Below, piece by piece: positions 1 to 10,678 of a stretch of DNA of 30,852 nucleotides. Position numbers and translations under genes: made by a program. The notes beneath the pieces were generated by a model. It made no database searches. It worked only from the letters and a program-made list of their open reading frames with translations, and had not been told where the DNA came from. Origin of the DNA: CAJBIL01 sp044359525 (GTDB lineage Bacteria; Pseudomonadota; Gammaproteobacteria; Burkholderiales; Rhodocyclaceae); NCBI GenBank assembly GCA_044359525.1, contig JBIKLY010000035.1:1-30852 (forward strand). Reading direction: 5' to 3'. Numbering within the stretch: position 1 is the first letter of the stretch; each line of letters opens with the position of its first letter.

Positions 1-536
<536 letters not shown>

Positions 537-569
537 AGGGGCGGCGATAGCAGAGGGAGAAAACCGGTG

Positions 570-575
570 ATTATA
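570..575 (-). promoter_or_regulatory. Probable -10 box of a valS promoter
   Basis: A perfect TATAAT reads on the minus strand at 575-570, about 34 bases upstream of the valS ATG. It sits inside a short dyad, CCGGT-N6-ACCGG (563-578). I see no good -35 hexamer at 16-18 bases, so the promoter is weak by sequence or needs an activator. Confidence 0.45.
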
Positions 576-642
576 CCGGATCGCTCGCGTCCACTGGTCG
601 CGGCTGCTGCATCACAGCCGAATCAGCTGCCGGATGAGCGGC

Positions 643-1092
643 CTATTTTTCGCGTTGCGGCTCGTCGAGTGGCAGGCGTAGTTGCCGGCGGTGGGCGAGG
701 AAGTCGCGGATCGCTATTTCCATCGTCGCGGTGATGCCGGCCTGCAGTTCTTCCTTGGCTGTCAGCAAGCTGGCTTCGATCAGCATCGGCAATTCGATGG
801 ACATTTGCTGCTCGATTGAGTGCGCAATGTCGGAAACAAGAATGGCCAGCAAGGTTTCATCAAAACGGTCCGGACTGGCGACCGATACAGCGGCTTCCGC
901 TGATACTTCGTCAGTGAGAATGGGAAGGTCTTCATCATCCATCGCCGGCGGTGCTGCAAAATGAATTTCCTCCAGCTTTGGCATCACCGGGCCTGCGATA
1001 AATGCACGTCGACGTTTGCCGCCAGGCGGGCTGCCTTCCACGCGCGTCATCAGTGAGTCGGCACGGGTGAAGATATCGTTGTTCTCAGCCAT
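643..1092 (-). CDS. Small conserved-looking protein of unknown function between holC and valS
   Basis: 149 residues from ATG 1092-1090; the holC stop TGA (1094-1092) overlaps this ATG by one base (TGATG), which argues for translational coupling and for this start rather than the TTG three bases upstream. The N-terminal third is basic and probably disordered (GGKRRRAFIAG), the middle is acidic, and the C-terminal half (about residues 75-140) is predicted helical, with no membrane segment or signal peptide. I do not recognise a named family. Its fixed place between DNA polymerase III chi and ValRS suggests a cytoplasmic housekeeping role, but no function can be assigned. Confidence 0.75.
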   Translation of the reverse strand: MAENNDIFTRADSLMTRVEGSPPGGKRRRAFIAGPVMPKLEEIHFAAPPAMDDEDLPILTDEVSAEAAVSVASPDRFDETLLAILVSDIAHSIEQQMSIELPMLIEASLLTAKEELQAGITATMEIAIRDFLAHRRQLRLPLDEPQREK

Positions 1093-1513
1093 CAATTTTT
1101 CCTGGCGAGATCGAAGTATTGAATCTCGTAACCCCGATCCTTGTAAAACTTGACCCTGTCACGGCCGGCATGTCGCTCCGCTTCGTCTTGCCCGACGACT
1201 TCAATGACGCTGGTAAAGCGGGAGAATCCGGGCGGTACTTCGGCCGATAGATTGATCAGGCGCTCGTCCTGTGCCAGCGAATCGAGCTTGTCGGTGATCA
1301 GAACCGGCGTTTCGCCGGCCAGGGGCGAATCGCCGCGTACGTGCGGAATAAATCCGGTGGGTGGGTGCATCCACAGCTGGCGGTCAAGCGAGTCGGCGAC
1401 TTCGGCATCCGGCGCATAGACCAGCAGGGCCTTTTTTTGCGCAAATGCTTTGCCGATCAGCGTCACCGTAGCGCTGATCCGGTCGCTGGCATTGTGGTAG
1501 AAAAAAATCTGGG

Positions 1514-1517
<4 letters not shown>
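1092..1517 (-). CDS. holC: DNA polymerase III chi subunit
   Basis: 141 residues, the usual length for HolC. Chi is the clamp-loader accessory protein that, with psi, links the DNA polymerase III holoenzyme to single-strand binding protein on the lagging strand. The N-terminus MTQIFFYHNAS and the segment RQLWMHPPTGFIPH near residues 47-60 match the family pattern. The start is TTG 1517-1515, overlapping the pepA stop in a TTGA arrangement, with AGGA eight bases upstream inside the pepA reading frame; there is no suitable ATG nearby. The pepA-holC-(unknown)-valS order is common in beta- and gammaproteobacteria, and tight overlaps on both sides indicate one operon. Confidence 0.93.
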
Positions 1518-3010
<1,493 letters not shown>

Positions 3011-3050
3011 GTGCCGCTCCTCAAGTCATGCAGTTTTGTTGCAAAAACCG

Positions 3051-3080
3051 ATTATCACTGCAGTTTTTCGCTAAAGTCAA
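3051..3080 (-). promoter_or_regulatory. Sigma-70 type promoter of pepA
   Basis: On the minus strand TTGACT (3080-3075) and GATAAT (3056-3051) are separated by 18 bases and match the consensus at five of six positions each. The start point would be near 3044, leaving about 35 bases of leader before the pepA GTG. The -35 box lies only three bases from the lptF ATG on the other strand, so the two genes share a very compact control region. Confidence 0.7.
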
Positions 3081-3083
3081 AAA

Positions 3084-4163
3084 ATGATCTTTCAGCGCGC
3101 TGTCCGGCGCGAGTTTTCCCATGCGGCTGCCGGCATTTTCATTGCGCTATTTGCCATCCTGCTGACCACCCAGCTGATCCGTCTGCTCAGTGAAGCAGCA
3201 CGCGGCGGTGTTGAGCCCGGTGCGGTGGCGGCGCTGCTTGGTTTTGCCGCGCTTAACTACCTGCCGATCCTCTTGTCGCTGTCGCTCTTCATTTCGATTC
3301 TGCTGACCTTGTCGCGTAGCTATCGCGATTCCGAAATGGTGGTCTGGTTTTCTTCCGGCCTCTCCCTGACGGCCTGGATTCGGCCCGTGCTGAGTTTTGC
3401 GCTGCCGCTGGTCTTTGTCATTGCCGTGCTCTCTCTCTTTCTTTCCCCCTGGGCCTTGTCGCAGAGTACCGAGTATCGGGAGAAGCTCAGTACGCGCAAA
3501 GATGCCGGGCAAGTCTCGCCAGGTGCCTTCCAGGAGTCCACGTCCGGTGACCGGGTGGTCTTTGTTGAGGCGGTCGCCGATGATGCGACCTATGTTCGTA
3601 ACGTGTTCGTCAGTTCGATGCAGCATGGACGTCTTGGCGTAACCATGGCGGCAACCGGTCACCAGGAAATCGCTGAAAACGGTGACCGGTTCATGGTGCT
3701 GGAAAAAGGTCGTCGTTACGAGGTTGATCCGGGAAGCCCGGAAATGCGTGTTCTTGAGTACGAGCGTTATGCTATTCGGATGGAGACAAAGGAGTCGCGG
3801 GGCATTGAATGGACGCCGCGCAATATGCCTACGCTCGAGTTGTTGAAGGTCGATCAAAACCGCCATCGCGCCGAATTGCTCTGGCGTTTGAGCGTTCCGT
3901 TGTCTGCCATCGTGCTGGCTTTGATGGCGATTCCACTTTCATTCGTCAATCCGCGTGCCGGTCGTTCGGCGAACATGCTTTTTGCAATCGCCACTTATCT
4001 GATTTACAGCAATCTGATGACGATCAGTCAGGCTTGGGTGGCACAAGGCAAGATGTCATTTGCCCTTGGTGTCATGCTTGTGCATGTGTTGATGTTGTGC
4101 CTTCTGCCGCTTCTCTTCTACCGGCGCATCGCGGTTCTTTCCTTTGTGCGGATCTGGCGATGA
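3084..4163 (+). CDS. lptF: LPS export ABC transporter permease LptF
   Basis: 359 residues, standard for LptF (YjgP). With LptG and the ATPase LptB it forms the inner-membrane complex that extracts lipopolysaccharide and pushes it along the Lpt bridge. The layout is as expected: hydrophobic segments near residues 15-35, 45-75 and 95-125, a soluble periplasmic region of about 135 residues, then three more membrane spans from about 265 to 350. Its stop overlaps the lptG start (ATGA). There is no recognisable Shine-Dalgarno sequence in front of the ATG, which is preceded by an A-rich stretch, and the pepA promoter lies immediately upstream on the other strand. The start was chosen as the first ATG that preserves the family N-terminus. 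Confidence 0.95.
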   Translation: MIFQRAVRREFSHAAAGIFIALFAILLTTQLIRLLSEAARGGVEPGAVAALLGFAALNYLPILLSLSLFISILLTLSRSYRDSEMVVWFSSGLSLTAWIRPVLSFALPLVFVIAVLSLFLSPWALSQSTEYREKLSTRKDAGQVSPGAFQESTSGDRVVFVEAVADDATYVRNVFVSSMQHGRLGVTMAATGHQEIAENGDRFMVLEKGRRYEVDPGSPEMRVLEYERYAIRMETKESRGIEWTPRNMPTLELLKVDQNRHRAELLWRLSVPLSAIVLALMAIPLSFVNPRAGRSANMLFAIATYLIYSNLMTISQAWVAQGKMSFALGVMLVHVLMLCLLPLLFYRRIAVLSFVRIWR

Positions 4164-5230
4164 GGATTTACCGTCGATATCTTGCGCGTGAAACCTTGGG
4201 CACCATTCTGCTCGTTCTGGCAGCTTTTCTGGCCCTGTTCGGGTTTTTCGACATGGTCGCTGATTTGCGGAATATCGGGCCACTTTACCAGTTCCAGGAT
4301 GTCGCTCTTGGCGTGTTGCTGCATCTGCCGGAGCGTGTCTATGAACTGACGCCGGTGGCCGTTCTGATCGGCACCCTCTATGCGCTGTCGACGCTGGCCA
4401 GGCACTCGGAGATTACCGTTTTGAGAGCCTCAGGCTTGTCAACAAAAGGCTTGCTGAGCGTTCTGTTGCAGGTGGCTGCGATTTTTGCCGTGCTGACATT
4501 TTTGTTTGGTGAATTTGTCGCACCGCCAGCCGAGCGCTATGCAGCGCGGTTGAAGTTACAGGCCAAAGGCAGTGTCATTGGCCAGGGAACCGCCTCCGGC
4601 TTGTGGTTCAAGGACGAACGAAGTTTCATCAATGTTAAATCCGTGTTGCCTGACACCCGGCTACGCGGAATCCGTGTTTATGAGTTTGATGACCAAGCGC
4701 GATTGCGTGTGGTGAGTGAAGCCGTCGAGGGCGAGTACGTTTCGCCCGCGAGCTGGAAGCTCACTGGTGTCGTGCAGACGATTATCACGGCTGATGGGGC
4801 AGTGGTCGAGAAAAAACCGGAAATGCTGTGGCGTTCAGCGATCAACCCCGACATTCTCTCGGTCTTGATGGTTTCTCCGGATCGCATGTCCCTGCAACAT
4901 CTTTCTGCCTACACCAAGCATTTGTCGGACAACCGCCAGAAAACAAATCGCTACGATATCGCGATGTGGAAAAAGGTGATTTATCCGTTGGCGGTTTTTG
5001 TGATGGTGGCGCTGGCGCTGCCTTTTGGCTATACCCACAATCGCATGGGCGGGGTGAGTTTCAAGATTTTCTCCGGCGTCATGATCGGAATCCTGTTCCA
5101 CATGCTTAACGGATTATTTTCGAATCTTGGCGCAATCAACAGCTGGTCGCCGTTTGTCAGTGCGATAACCCCCTCTGCCATATTCATGCTGGCAGCGATG
5201 GGAATGATCTGGTGGGTCGAGCGACGCTGA
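4160..5230 (+). CDS. lptG: LPS export ABC transporter permease LptG
   Basis: 356 residues from ATG 4160, which overlaps the lptF stop by four bases; the frame stays open upstream inside lptF, but the family N-terminus (MRIYRRYLARETLGTILLVL) starts here. Partner of LptF in the LptB2FG transporter. Membrane segments lie at about residues 13-35, 58-80 and 98-122. A periplasmic beta-rich region of about 140 residues follows, then three C-terminal spans ending in MGMIWWVERR. Its stop lies six bases from the convergent RDD gene, and no terminator hairpin is evident between them. Confidence 0.95.
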   Translation: MRIYRRYLARETLGTILLVLAAFLALFGFFDMVADLRNIGPLYQFQDVALGVLLHLPERVYELTPVAVLIGTLYALSTLARHSEITVLRASGLSTKGLLSVLLQVAAIFAVLTFLFGEFVAPPAERYAARLKLQAKGSVIGQGTASGLWFKDERSFINVKSVLPDTRLRGIRVYEFDDQARLRVVSEAVEGEYVSPASWKLTGVVQTIITADGAVVEKKPEMLWRSAINPDILSVLMVSPDRMSLQHLSAYTKHLSDNRQKTNRYDIAMWKKVIYPLAVFVMVALALPFGYTHNRMGGVSFKIFSGVMIGILFHMLNGLFSNLGAINSWSPFVSAITPSAIFMLAAMGMIWWVERR

Positions 5231-5236
5231 AGTCGT

Positions 5237-5662
5237 TCAGATCATGACCAGTCGCGTACCGGCGATCCGGTCGTGTAAAAATTGCTTGTCACGATCAACC
5301 AGTGCCCAGAGTATGCCGGCGCCGGCCATGGCAAAACTCGGCCAGCACAACAGGTAGCGGAGAAGTGCCTGTGCCGGACGAACAGCTTGGCCATCCCGCG
5401 TCACGATCCGGATGCGCCAGGTTTTCATGGCCAGCGTTTGTCTGCCGTTACTCCAGAACCACGTGAAATAGATGAGCAGGGCAATGAAAAAATGCGCCTG
5501 GTACACGATTGGTGATGCGATATGCTGGGTGAATGCGCCAAGCAAGGTGTGGGGAAGCAGTACGGTCAGCGCTACTACGCCAAGCAGGAGCAGTGCTTCG
5601 TAAAGCATGCTGGCCAGCCGGCGAAAAATGCCGGGGGGCGTATTTTGGCCAGCAGCTGACAT
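5237..5662 (-). CDS. RDD-family membrane protein
   Basis: 141 residues from ATG 5662-5660, coupled to the preceding DUF3106 gene by a TGATG overlap. RDD proteins are small inner-membrane proteins named for conserved Arg/Asp residues; most have no proven function and some are linked to ion transport. Here the first conserved region is PPGIFRRLASMLYEALLL (about residues 9-26), followed by a second span near 53-72 (HFFIALLIYFTWFW). The segment MKTWRIRIVTRDGQ and a third span around 100-122 come next, and the conserved end is DRDKQFLHDRIAGTRLV. An in-frame upstream extension exists but is low-complexity and lies antisense-free only within the DUF3106 tail, so I reject it. It is the last gene of the sigma-factor unit. 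Confidence 0.85.
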   Translation of the reverse strand: MSAAGQNTPPGIFRRLASMLYEALLLLGVVALTVLLPHTLLGAFTQHIASPIVYQAHFFIALLIYFTWFWSNGRQTLAMKTWRIRIVTRDGQAVRPAQALLRYLLCWPSFAMAGAGILWALVDRDKQFLHDRIAGTRLVMI

Positions 5663-6222
5663 CAAGGTGGTGGCGGGGCTGCAGGGGCCGTTTCGGCTGC
5701 CGGAGCGGGTGTTGTTGTGCCTGGTGCGGTCAGCGGCGTTGGGGCCGGCGGCAACGGTGTTACGGCCCTTCCGGGTCTGATCGTTGGTGTGCTGACGGCT
5801 TGCTGTTTGTGTTTTTCTTTCTCGTCGGGCGGCAGATTGGAGTATTCCTCCCATTTCTGCTTCAGCGCCTCTTTTTTTTCTGTTGGCAGCTGGCTTACCG
5901 TCTGGAATTTCTCGCGCGCAAGCTTTCTTTGCTCAGGGGTGAGTTTTGTCCATTCCTGCATCTGGCCTTGAACACGTCTTTGTTCGTCCGGGGTCATGCT
6001 GGGGAAACGCAGAGCGATGCCGACCCATTTCTTTCGACGATAGGATTCCATTGCATCCCAGTCGCCACCGAGCGGGGCGAGGACGGATTTCTGCTGCGCT
6101 GTCAGTTCATTCCACTTTGGTTGTGGTGGCGTTGCAATGACAGACGGGTTGGGCGTCGCCGCCCAACCCGTAACGGTCAGCAAAATGCCGAAAATCAGTG
6201 CGGCGAGGCGCTTTTCAACCAT
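5662..6222 (-). CDS. DUF3106-type secreted protein
   Basis: 186 residues with a cleavable-looking signal peptide (MVEKRLAALIFGILLTVTGWA, cut after about residue 21), so it is probably periplasmic. The core (about 36-140) is helical and charged with repeated phrases such as MTPDEQRRVQ, LTPEQRKLAREKFQ and LPPDEKEKHKQQ. These resemble the LTxxQ repeats of Spy/CpxP-like periplasmic proteins. The last 45 residues are a proline/alanine/threonine-rich tail. The start overlaps the end of the DUF3619 gene by 28 bases, and the stop overlaps the RDD start. By context it may be the envelope-side component of a sigma-factor signalling unit; that is inference. Confidence 0.85.
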   Translation of the reverse strand: MVEKRLAALIFGILLTVTGWAATPNPSVIATPPQPKWNELTAQQKSVLAPLGGDWDAMESYRRKKWVGIALRFPSMTPDEQRRVQGQMQEWTKLTPEQRKLAREKFQTVSQLPTEKKEALKQKWEEYSNLPPDEKEKHKQQAVSTPTIRPGRAVTPLPPAPTPLTAPGTTTPAPAAETAPAAPPPP

Positions 6223-6572
6223 GCATCAAAGCCTTTGTCGGTTAGCGCGCCAATCGGCAGGTCGTCAGCAAGCAATGCGCTGTCAATGGCCTCAAGTTCG
6301 GAAATCTGTTGATCCGCATTCCACGCGGTATACGACGCCACACCAATCAACAGGGCGAGTGCCATCAGTATCTGTTTGAGATGAAGGCTATCAAACTGGT
6401 GCTGGATGAAGCTGCCTGCGGTCGCCAGAACTGACTGGTGCACGGCAAGCTTCTGATGCGCCAGAGCGCGCTGACGCCCGGCCTCAAGACGGCTCAGTGT
6501 CGCGGACGGCAGGTCATGTAGCCCTTGGTTCAGGTGCTGTCTTACCTTGTAACCAAAATGAAGTTCGTTCAT
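6195..6572 (-). CDS. DUF3619-type single-span membrane protein, possible anti-sigma factor
   Basis: 125 residues from ATG 6572-6570, overlapping the sigma-factor stop (ATGA). A cytoplasmic part of about 68 residues (with LPSATLSRLEAGRQRALAHQ) precedes one membrane span (about 70-88, QILMALALLIGVASYTAW). A short acidic outer tail of about 36 residues follows. Gene order directly after a sigma factor, the translational coupling and the topology are what is expected of an anti-sigma factor. However, there is no zinc-binding HxxxCxxC motif, and I know of no experimental evidence for the family. The call as DUF3619 rests on remembered family features and gene order. Confidence 0.8.
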   Translation of the reverse strand: MNELHFGYKVRQHLNQGLHDLPSATLSRLEAGRQRALAHQKLAVHQSVLATAGSFIQHQFDSLHLKQILMALALLIGVASYTAWNADQQISELEAIDSALLADDLPIGALTDKGFDAWLKSASPH

Positions 6573-7132
6573 AAGGTGATTCCTTTTGCTTTCAGTGCTG
6601 CTGCCAGTGTGTGGTTGGCGCGCGAGCAATGCGTTTTTACGCTGCCTTCCGAGCAGCCCATCGCCGAAGCGGTCTCGGCAACGTCCATGTCCTCCCAGTA
6701 ACGCATGATGAAGGCTTCGCGTTGACGTGCAGGCAGTGACTTTATTTCTTTTTCAATAATCTCAAGGACTTGAGATTGCTGCAATTGGCCGTCAGGCGTG
6801 TTCGGCGTATGAGACCCTGATTCGACGGCAATGGTTTCAAGCGGGTCGTAGTCTTCGTCGTCGCTTGGCGAGAGCGCAGAAAACAGGGTGGTCCATAGCG
6901 AGCGCACCTTGCTGCGCCTGTAATAGTCACGAATCGTGTTCTGCAGGATGCGCTGGAACAGCATCGGTAGCTCATCTGTAGGGCGGTCACCGTATTTTTC
7001 GGCGAGCTTCATCATCGAATCCTGCACGATATCGAGTGCGGACTCTTCGTTGCGTACGGCAAACATCGCCTGCTTGAAGGCACGGCGCTCGGTAGCGACA
7101 AGAAAATCTGACAGTTCGCGTGGGCTGGTCAG
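6569..7132 (-). CDS. ECF-like RNA polymerase sigma factor, probable CTG start
   Basis: Sigma-70 family protein with region 2 (RRAFKQAMFAVRNEESALDI, then LFQRILQNTIRDYYRRSKVR) and region 4 (SLPARQREAFIMRYWEDMDV, with helix-turn-helix MGCSEGSVKTHCSRA). The first in-frame ATG (7066) would cut off the start of region 2. Upstream the frame stays open to TAA at 7177-7175, and the only credible initiator is CTG 7132-7130. It is preceded by AGGA (7144-7141) with eight bases of spacing, giving 187 residues beginning M-TSPRELSDFLVATERRAF. The first gene of a four-gene unit with DUF3619, DUF3106 and RDD genes, it is divergent from ilvI. The C-terminal part lacks the extra domains of large ECF proteins. 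Confidence 0.85.
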   Translation of the reverse strand: MTSPRELSDFLVATERRAFKQAMFAVRNEESALDIVQDSMMKLAEKYGDRPTDELPMLFQRILQNTIRDYYRRSKVRSLWTTLFSALSPSDDEDYDPLETIAVESGSHTPNTPDGQLQQSQVLEIIEKEIKSLPARQREAFIMRYWEDMDVAETASAMGCSEGSVKTHCSRANHTLAAALKAKGITL

Positions 7133-7269
7133 AGCGGAAATCCTTTGGTGGTATTGGGTGGGGGTATCCCCCGTTTATTGACCCATTTTATCCGATACCT
7201 TGACCAATCGAGGTCTAAGCTTTAACGTTACAGGTTTTTTCGAGCAATCAGATTGGTAGGGCGACGGCA

Positions 7270-8979
7270 ATGATGATGACCGGTGCGGAGATTGTAATCA
7301 GGTGCCTGCAGGAAGAAAAGGTCGAATATGTATTCGGCTATCCTGGCGGGTCTGTCCTCCATATTTACGACGAGCTGTTCAAGCAGGACAAGGTCAAGCA
7401 TATCCTGGTTCGCCACGAGCAGGCTGCCGTGCATGCGGCCGATGGTCTGGCGCGGTGTTCAAACAGGGTCGGTGTGGCGCTGGTGACTTCCGGCCCGGGT
7501 GCGACCAATGCCGTGACCGGCATCGCGACCGCTTACATGGATTCGATTCCCTTGGTCGTGATTTCCGGGCAGGTGCCTTCGGCGTACATTGGTCAGGACG
7601 CTTTTCAGGAGTGCGATACGGTCGGCATTACGCGCCCCTGCGTCAAGCATAACTTTCTGATCAAGGATGTGCGTGATATTGCGGCGACGATGAAGAAGGC
7701 TTTCTACATTGCCAGCAGTGGTCGTCCCGGCCCGGTTGTGGTCGATATCCCGAAGGATATAACCGCCAATAAGTGTGAGTTCGACTATCCGCAGACGGTT
7801 TCAATGCGTTCATACAATCCGGTGGTCAAGGGGCACCTCGGGCAGATCAAGAAGGCCATGCAGTTGCTGCTTGAGGCTAAGCGTCCAATGATTTACACGG
7901 GCGGCGGTGTGATCCTGTCCGATGCTGCGGAGCAATTGACGCGGCTGACGCGGCGCCTCGGTTTTCCGATAACCAATACCTTGATGGGTCTTGGCTCCTA
8001 TCCGGCGACCGATCCGCAGTACCTTGGCATGCCGGGTATGCACGGCACGGTTGAAGCCAACATGGCGATGCAACACAGTGATGTGCTGCTGGCCATTGGC
8101 GCACGTTTTGATGACCGCGTGATCGGTAACCCCGACAACTTTACATCAGTGCCGCGCAAAATCATTCACATCGACATCGATCCGTCGTCGATTTCCAAGC
8201 GGGTCCGTGTTGATGTGCCGATCGTCGGCAATATCCCCGATGTGCTTGAGGAAATGCTCAAGTTGCTTGATGCAGAGAAGGCAAAGCCGGACGCCACCGT
8301 GCTTGCTGACTGGTGGAAGGATGTCGAGGGCTGGCGTGCCAAGAACTGCATGAAATACAAGCACAAGAAAAATGTGATCATGCCGCAGTACGTCATCGAG
8401 AAGTTGTATGAGGTAACTGGCGGTAACGCGATCGTAACTTCCGACGTCGGGCAACACCAGATGTGGGCGGCGCAATACTACAAGTTTGACAAGCCCCGTC
8501 GCTGGCTGAATTCAGGCGGGCTCGGCACCATGGGCGTTGGTTTGCCGTATGCCATGGGGGCTGCCTTTGCCCATCCTGAAATGCAGATTGCCTGTGTTAC
8601 TGGTGAGGCGTCGATCCAGATGTGTATCCAGGAGTTGTCGACGGCCAAGCAGTTCCGCCTGCCGATCAAGATTATCAACCTTAACAACCGTTATCTCGGG
8701 ATGGTGCGCCAGTGGCAGGAAATGTTCTACGGTAGCCGTTACGCCGAGTCCTACATGGATTCGCTGCCGGATTTCGTCAAGCTGGCTGAAGCCTATGGCC
8801 ACGTTGGAATTCGCGTTGAGCGGCCCGAAGATGTGGAAGATGCGTTGAAGAGAGCCTTTATCGACCATAAGGATGAGCTTGTTTTCATCGATTTCCTCAC
8901 TGATCAGAAAGCCAACGTATTTCCGATGGTGGCAGCGGGCAAGGGCCTGTCTGAAATGATCCTGGCCGAAGATCTGTAA
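7270..8979 (+). CDS. ilvI: Acetolactate synthase large (catalytic) subunit
   Basis: 569 residues. A thiamine-diphosphate enzyme that condenses two pyruvates to acetolactate, or pyruvate with 2-oxobutyrate, the first common step to valine, leucine and isoleucine. The catalytic glutamate is E50 in RHEQAAVHAADG. FAD and cofactor regions follow, and the ThDP/Mg motif near the C-terminus reads G445-E-A-S rather than the usual GDGS, with the matching NN at 472-473 (INLNNRYLGMVRQWQ). The gene opens with three consecutive ATG codons (7270, 7273, 7276) and I used the first. The regulatory subunit ilvH follows after 11 bases. No leader peptide with branched-chain codons lies in the 137-base gap upstream. 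The symbol could equally be ilvB. Confidence 0.96.
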   Translation: MMMTGAEIVIRCLQEEKVEYVFGYPGGSVLHIYDELFKQDKVKHILVRHEQAAVHAADGLARCSNRVGVALVTSGPGATNAVTGIATAYMDSIPLVVISGQVPSAYIGQDAFQECDTVGITRPCVKHNFLIKDVRDIAATMKKAFYIASSGRPGPVVVDIPKDITANKCEFDYPQTVSMRSYNPVVKGHLGQIKKAMQLLLEAKRPMIYTGGGVILSDAAEQLTRLTRRLGFPITNTLMGLGSYPATDPQYLGMPGMHGTVEANMAMQHSDVLLAIGARFDDRVIGNPDNFTSVPRKIIHIDIDPSSISKRVRVDVPIVGNIPDVLEEMLKLLDAEKAKPDATVLADWWKDVEGWRAKNCMKYKHKKNVIMPQYVIEKLYEVTGGNAIVTSDVGQHQMWAAQYYKFDKPRRWLNSGGLGTMGVGLPYAMGAAFAHPEMQIACVTGEASIQMCIQELSTAKQFRLPIKIINLNNRYLGMVRQWQEMFYGSRYAESYMDSLPDFVKLAEAYGHVGIRVERPEDVEDALKRAFIDHKDELVFIDFLTDQKANVFPMVAAGKGLSEMILAEDL

Positions 8980-8990
8980 GGGGCGACAAG

Positions 8991-9482
8991 ATGCGACACA
9001 TTATTTCGATTTTGCTGGAGAACGAGGCGGGTGCGCTTTCACGCGTTTCAGGTTTATTCTCGGCGCGTGGCTATAACATTGAAACACTGACCGTGGCACC
9101 GACCGAGGATCTTTCCTTGTCCCGGCTGACCATTGTTACTTCCGGTTCTGATGAGGTGATCGAGCAGATTACCAAGCAGCTGAACAAATTGATTGATGTC
9201 ATCAAGGTTGTTGATCTCTCCGAGGCCGCGCACATTGAGCGCGAACTGATGTTGATCAAGGTTCGTGCCGCCGGCAAGGATCGTGACGAGGTAAAGCGTC
9301 TTGCCGATATCTTCCGCGGTCGGATCATTGATGTGACCGAGTCAACTTACGTGATCGAACTCACCGGCACCGGAGCCAAGCTTGACGCCTTCATCGAGGC
9401 GATCGATACCGCACTGATTCTTGAAACCGTTCGTACCGGTGTCAGCGGCATTGGCCGTGGCGACCGCATTCTCAAAGTTTAA
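8991..9482 (+). CDS. ilvH: Acetolactate synthase small (regulatory) subunit
   Basis: 163 residues, typical of IlvH/IlvN. Binds the large subunit, raises its activity and gives feedback inhibition by valine. An N-terminal ACT domain (about residues 2-78: RHIISILLENEAGALSRVSG, then RGYNIETLTVAPTED) is followed by the C-terminal domain ending in ETVRTGVSGIGRGDRILKV. It lies 11 bases after ilvI and 42 before ilvC, as in most proteobacterial ilvIHC operons. Confidence 0.96.
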   Translation: MRHIISILLENEAGALSRVSGLFSARGYNIETLTVAPTEDLSLSRLTIVTSGSDEVIEQITKQLNKLIDVIKVVDLSEAAHIERELMLIKVRAAGKDRDEVKRLADIFRGRIIDVTESTYVIELTGTGAKLDAFIEAIDTALILETVRTGVSGIGRGDRILKV

Positions 9483-9524
9483 CCAGACCGTTCATCAGAA
9501 CAAAATCGCACGAAAGGAATCCCC

Positions 9525-10541
<1,017 letters not shown>

Positions 10542-10556
10542 TTTGAGTGGCCGCTC

Positions 10557-10624
10557 GACGGGGTGGCGTTGCTTGCGCAGGTCGTACTGACGTACGGTCT
10601 GCGCACTGCTTGCCTGGCCCCGTC
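10557..10624 (+). repeat. Large imperfect stem-loop after ilvC
   Basis: An inner stem pairs 10574-10587 with 10592-10605 (14 pairs, two of them G-U in RNA) around a TGAC loop. An outer stem pairs GACGGGG (10557-10563) with CCCCGTC (10618-10624), separated from the inner one by an internal loop. It starts 15 bases after the ilvC stop. There is no T-tract, so it may act as an mRNA processing or stabilising element, or as a weak terminator. Confidence 0.6.
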
Positions 10625-10629
10625 TTCGC

Positions 10630-10661
10630 TTTGGGCGGTGTCGGAATCTGACCCGCCCAAA
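10630..10661 (+). repeat. Stem-loop immediately upstream of the psd ribosome binding site
   Basis: TTTGGGCGG (10630-10638) pairs exactly with CCGCCCAAA (10653-10661) over a 14-base loop that can itself pair GTC with GAC. The psd Shine-Dalgarno AAGGA (10669-10673) follows eight bases later. No T-tract is present. It could insulate psd from ilvC or tune psd translation. Confidence 0.6.
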
Positions 10662-10678
10662 TGCTTTCAAGGATTCTC

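Noticed and set aside
3809..4159. N-terminal extension of lptG inside lptF
   Set aside because: The LptG family N-terminus starts at ATG 4160, which overlaps the lptF stop; the extension is lptF out of frame.
7133..7269. Possible leader peptide or attenuator before ilvI
   Set aside because: No ATG precedes the ilvI start in this gap and no terminator hairpin is present; only a short GGGGG-TAT-CCCCC hairpin at 7160-7172, which lies in the sigma-factor leader on the other strand.
10661..10678. Upstream ATG start for psd
   Set aside because: No binding site, and it sits at the base of a hairpin; the ATG at 10679 has AAGGA at good spacing.
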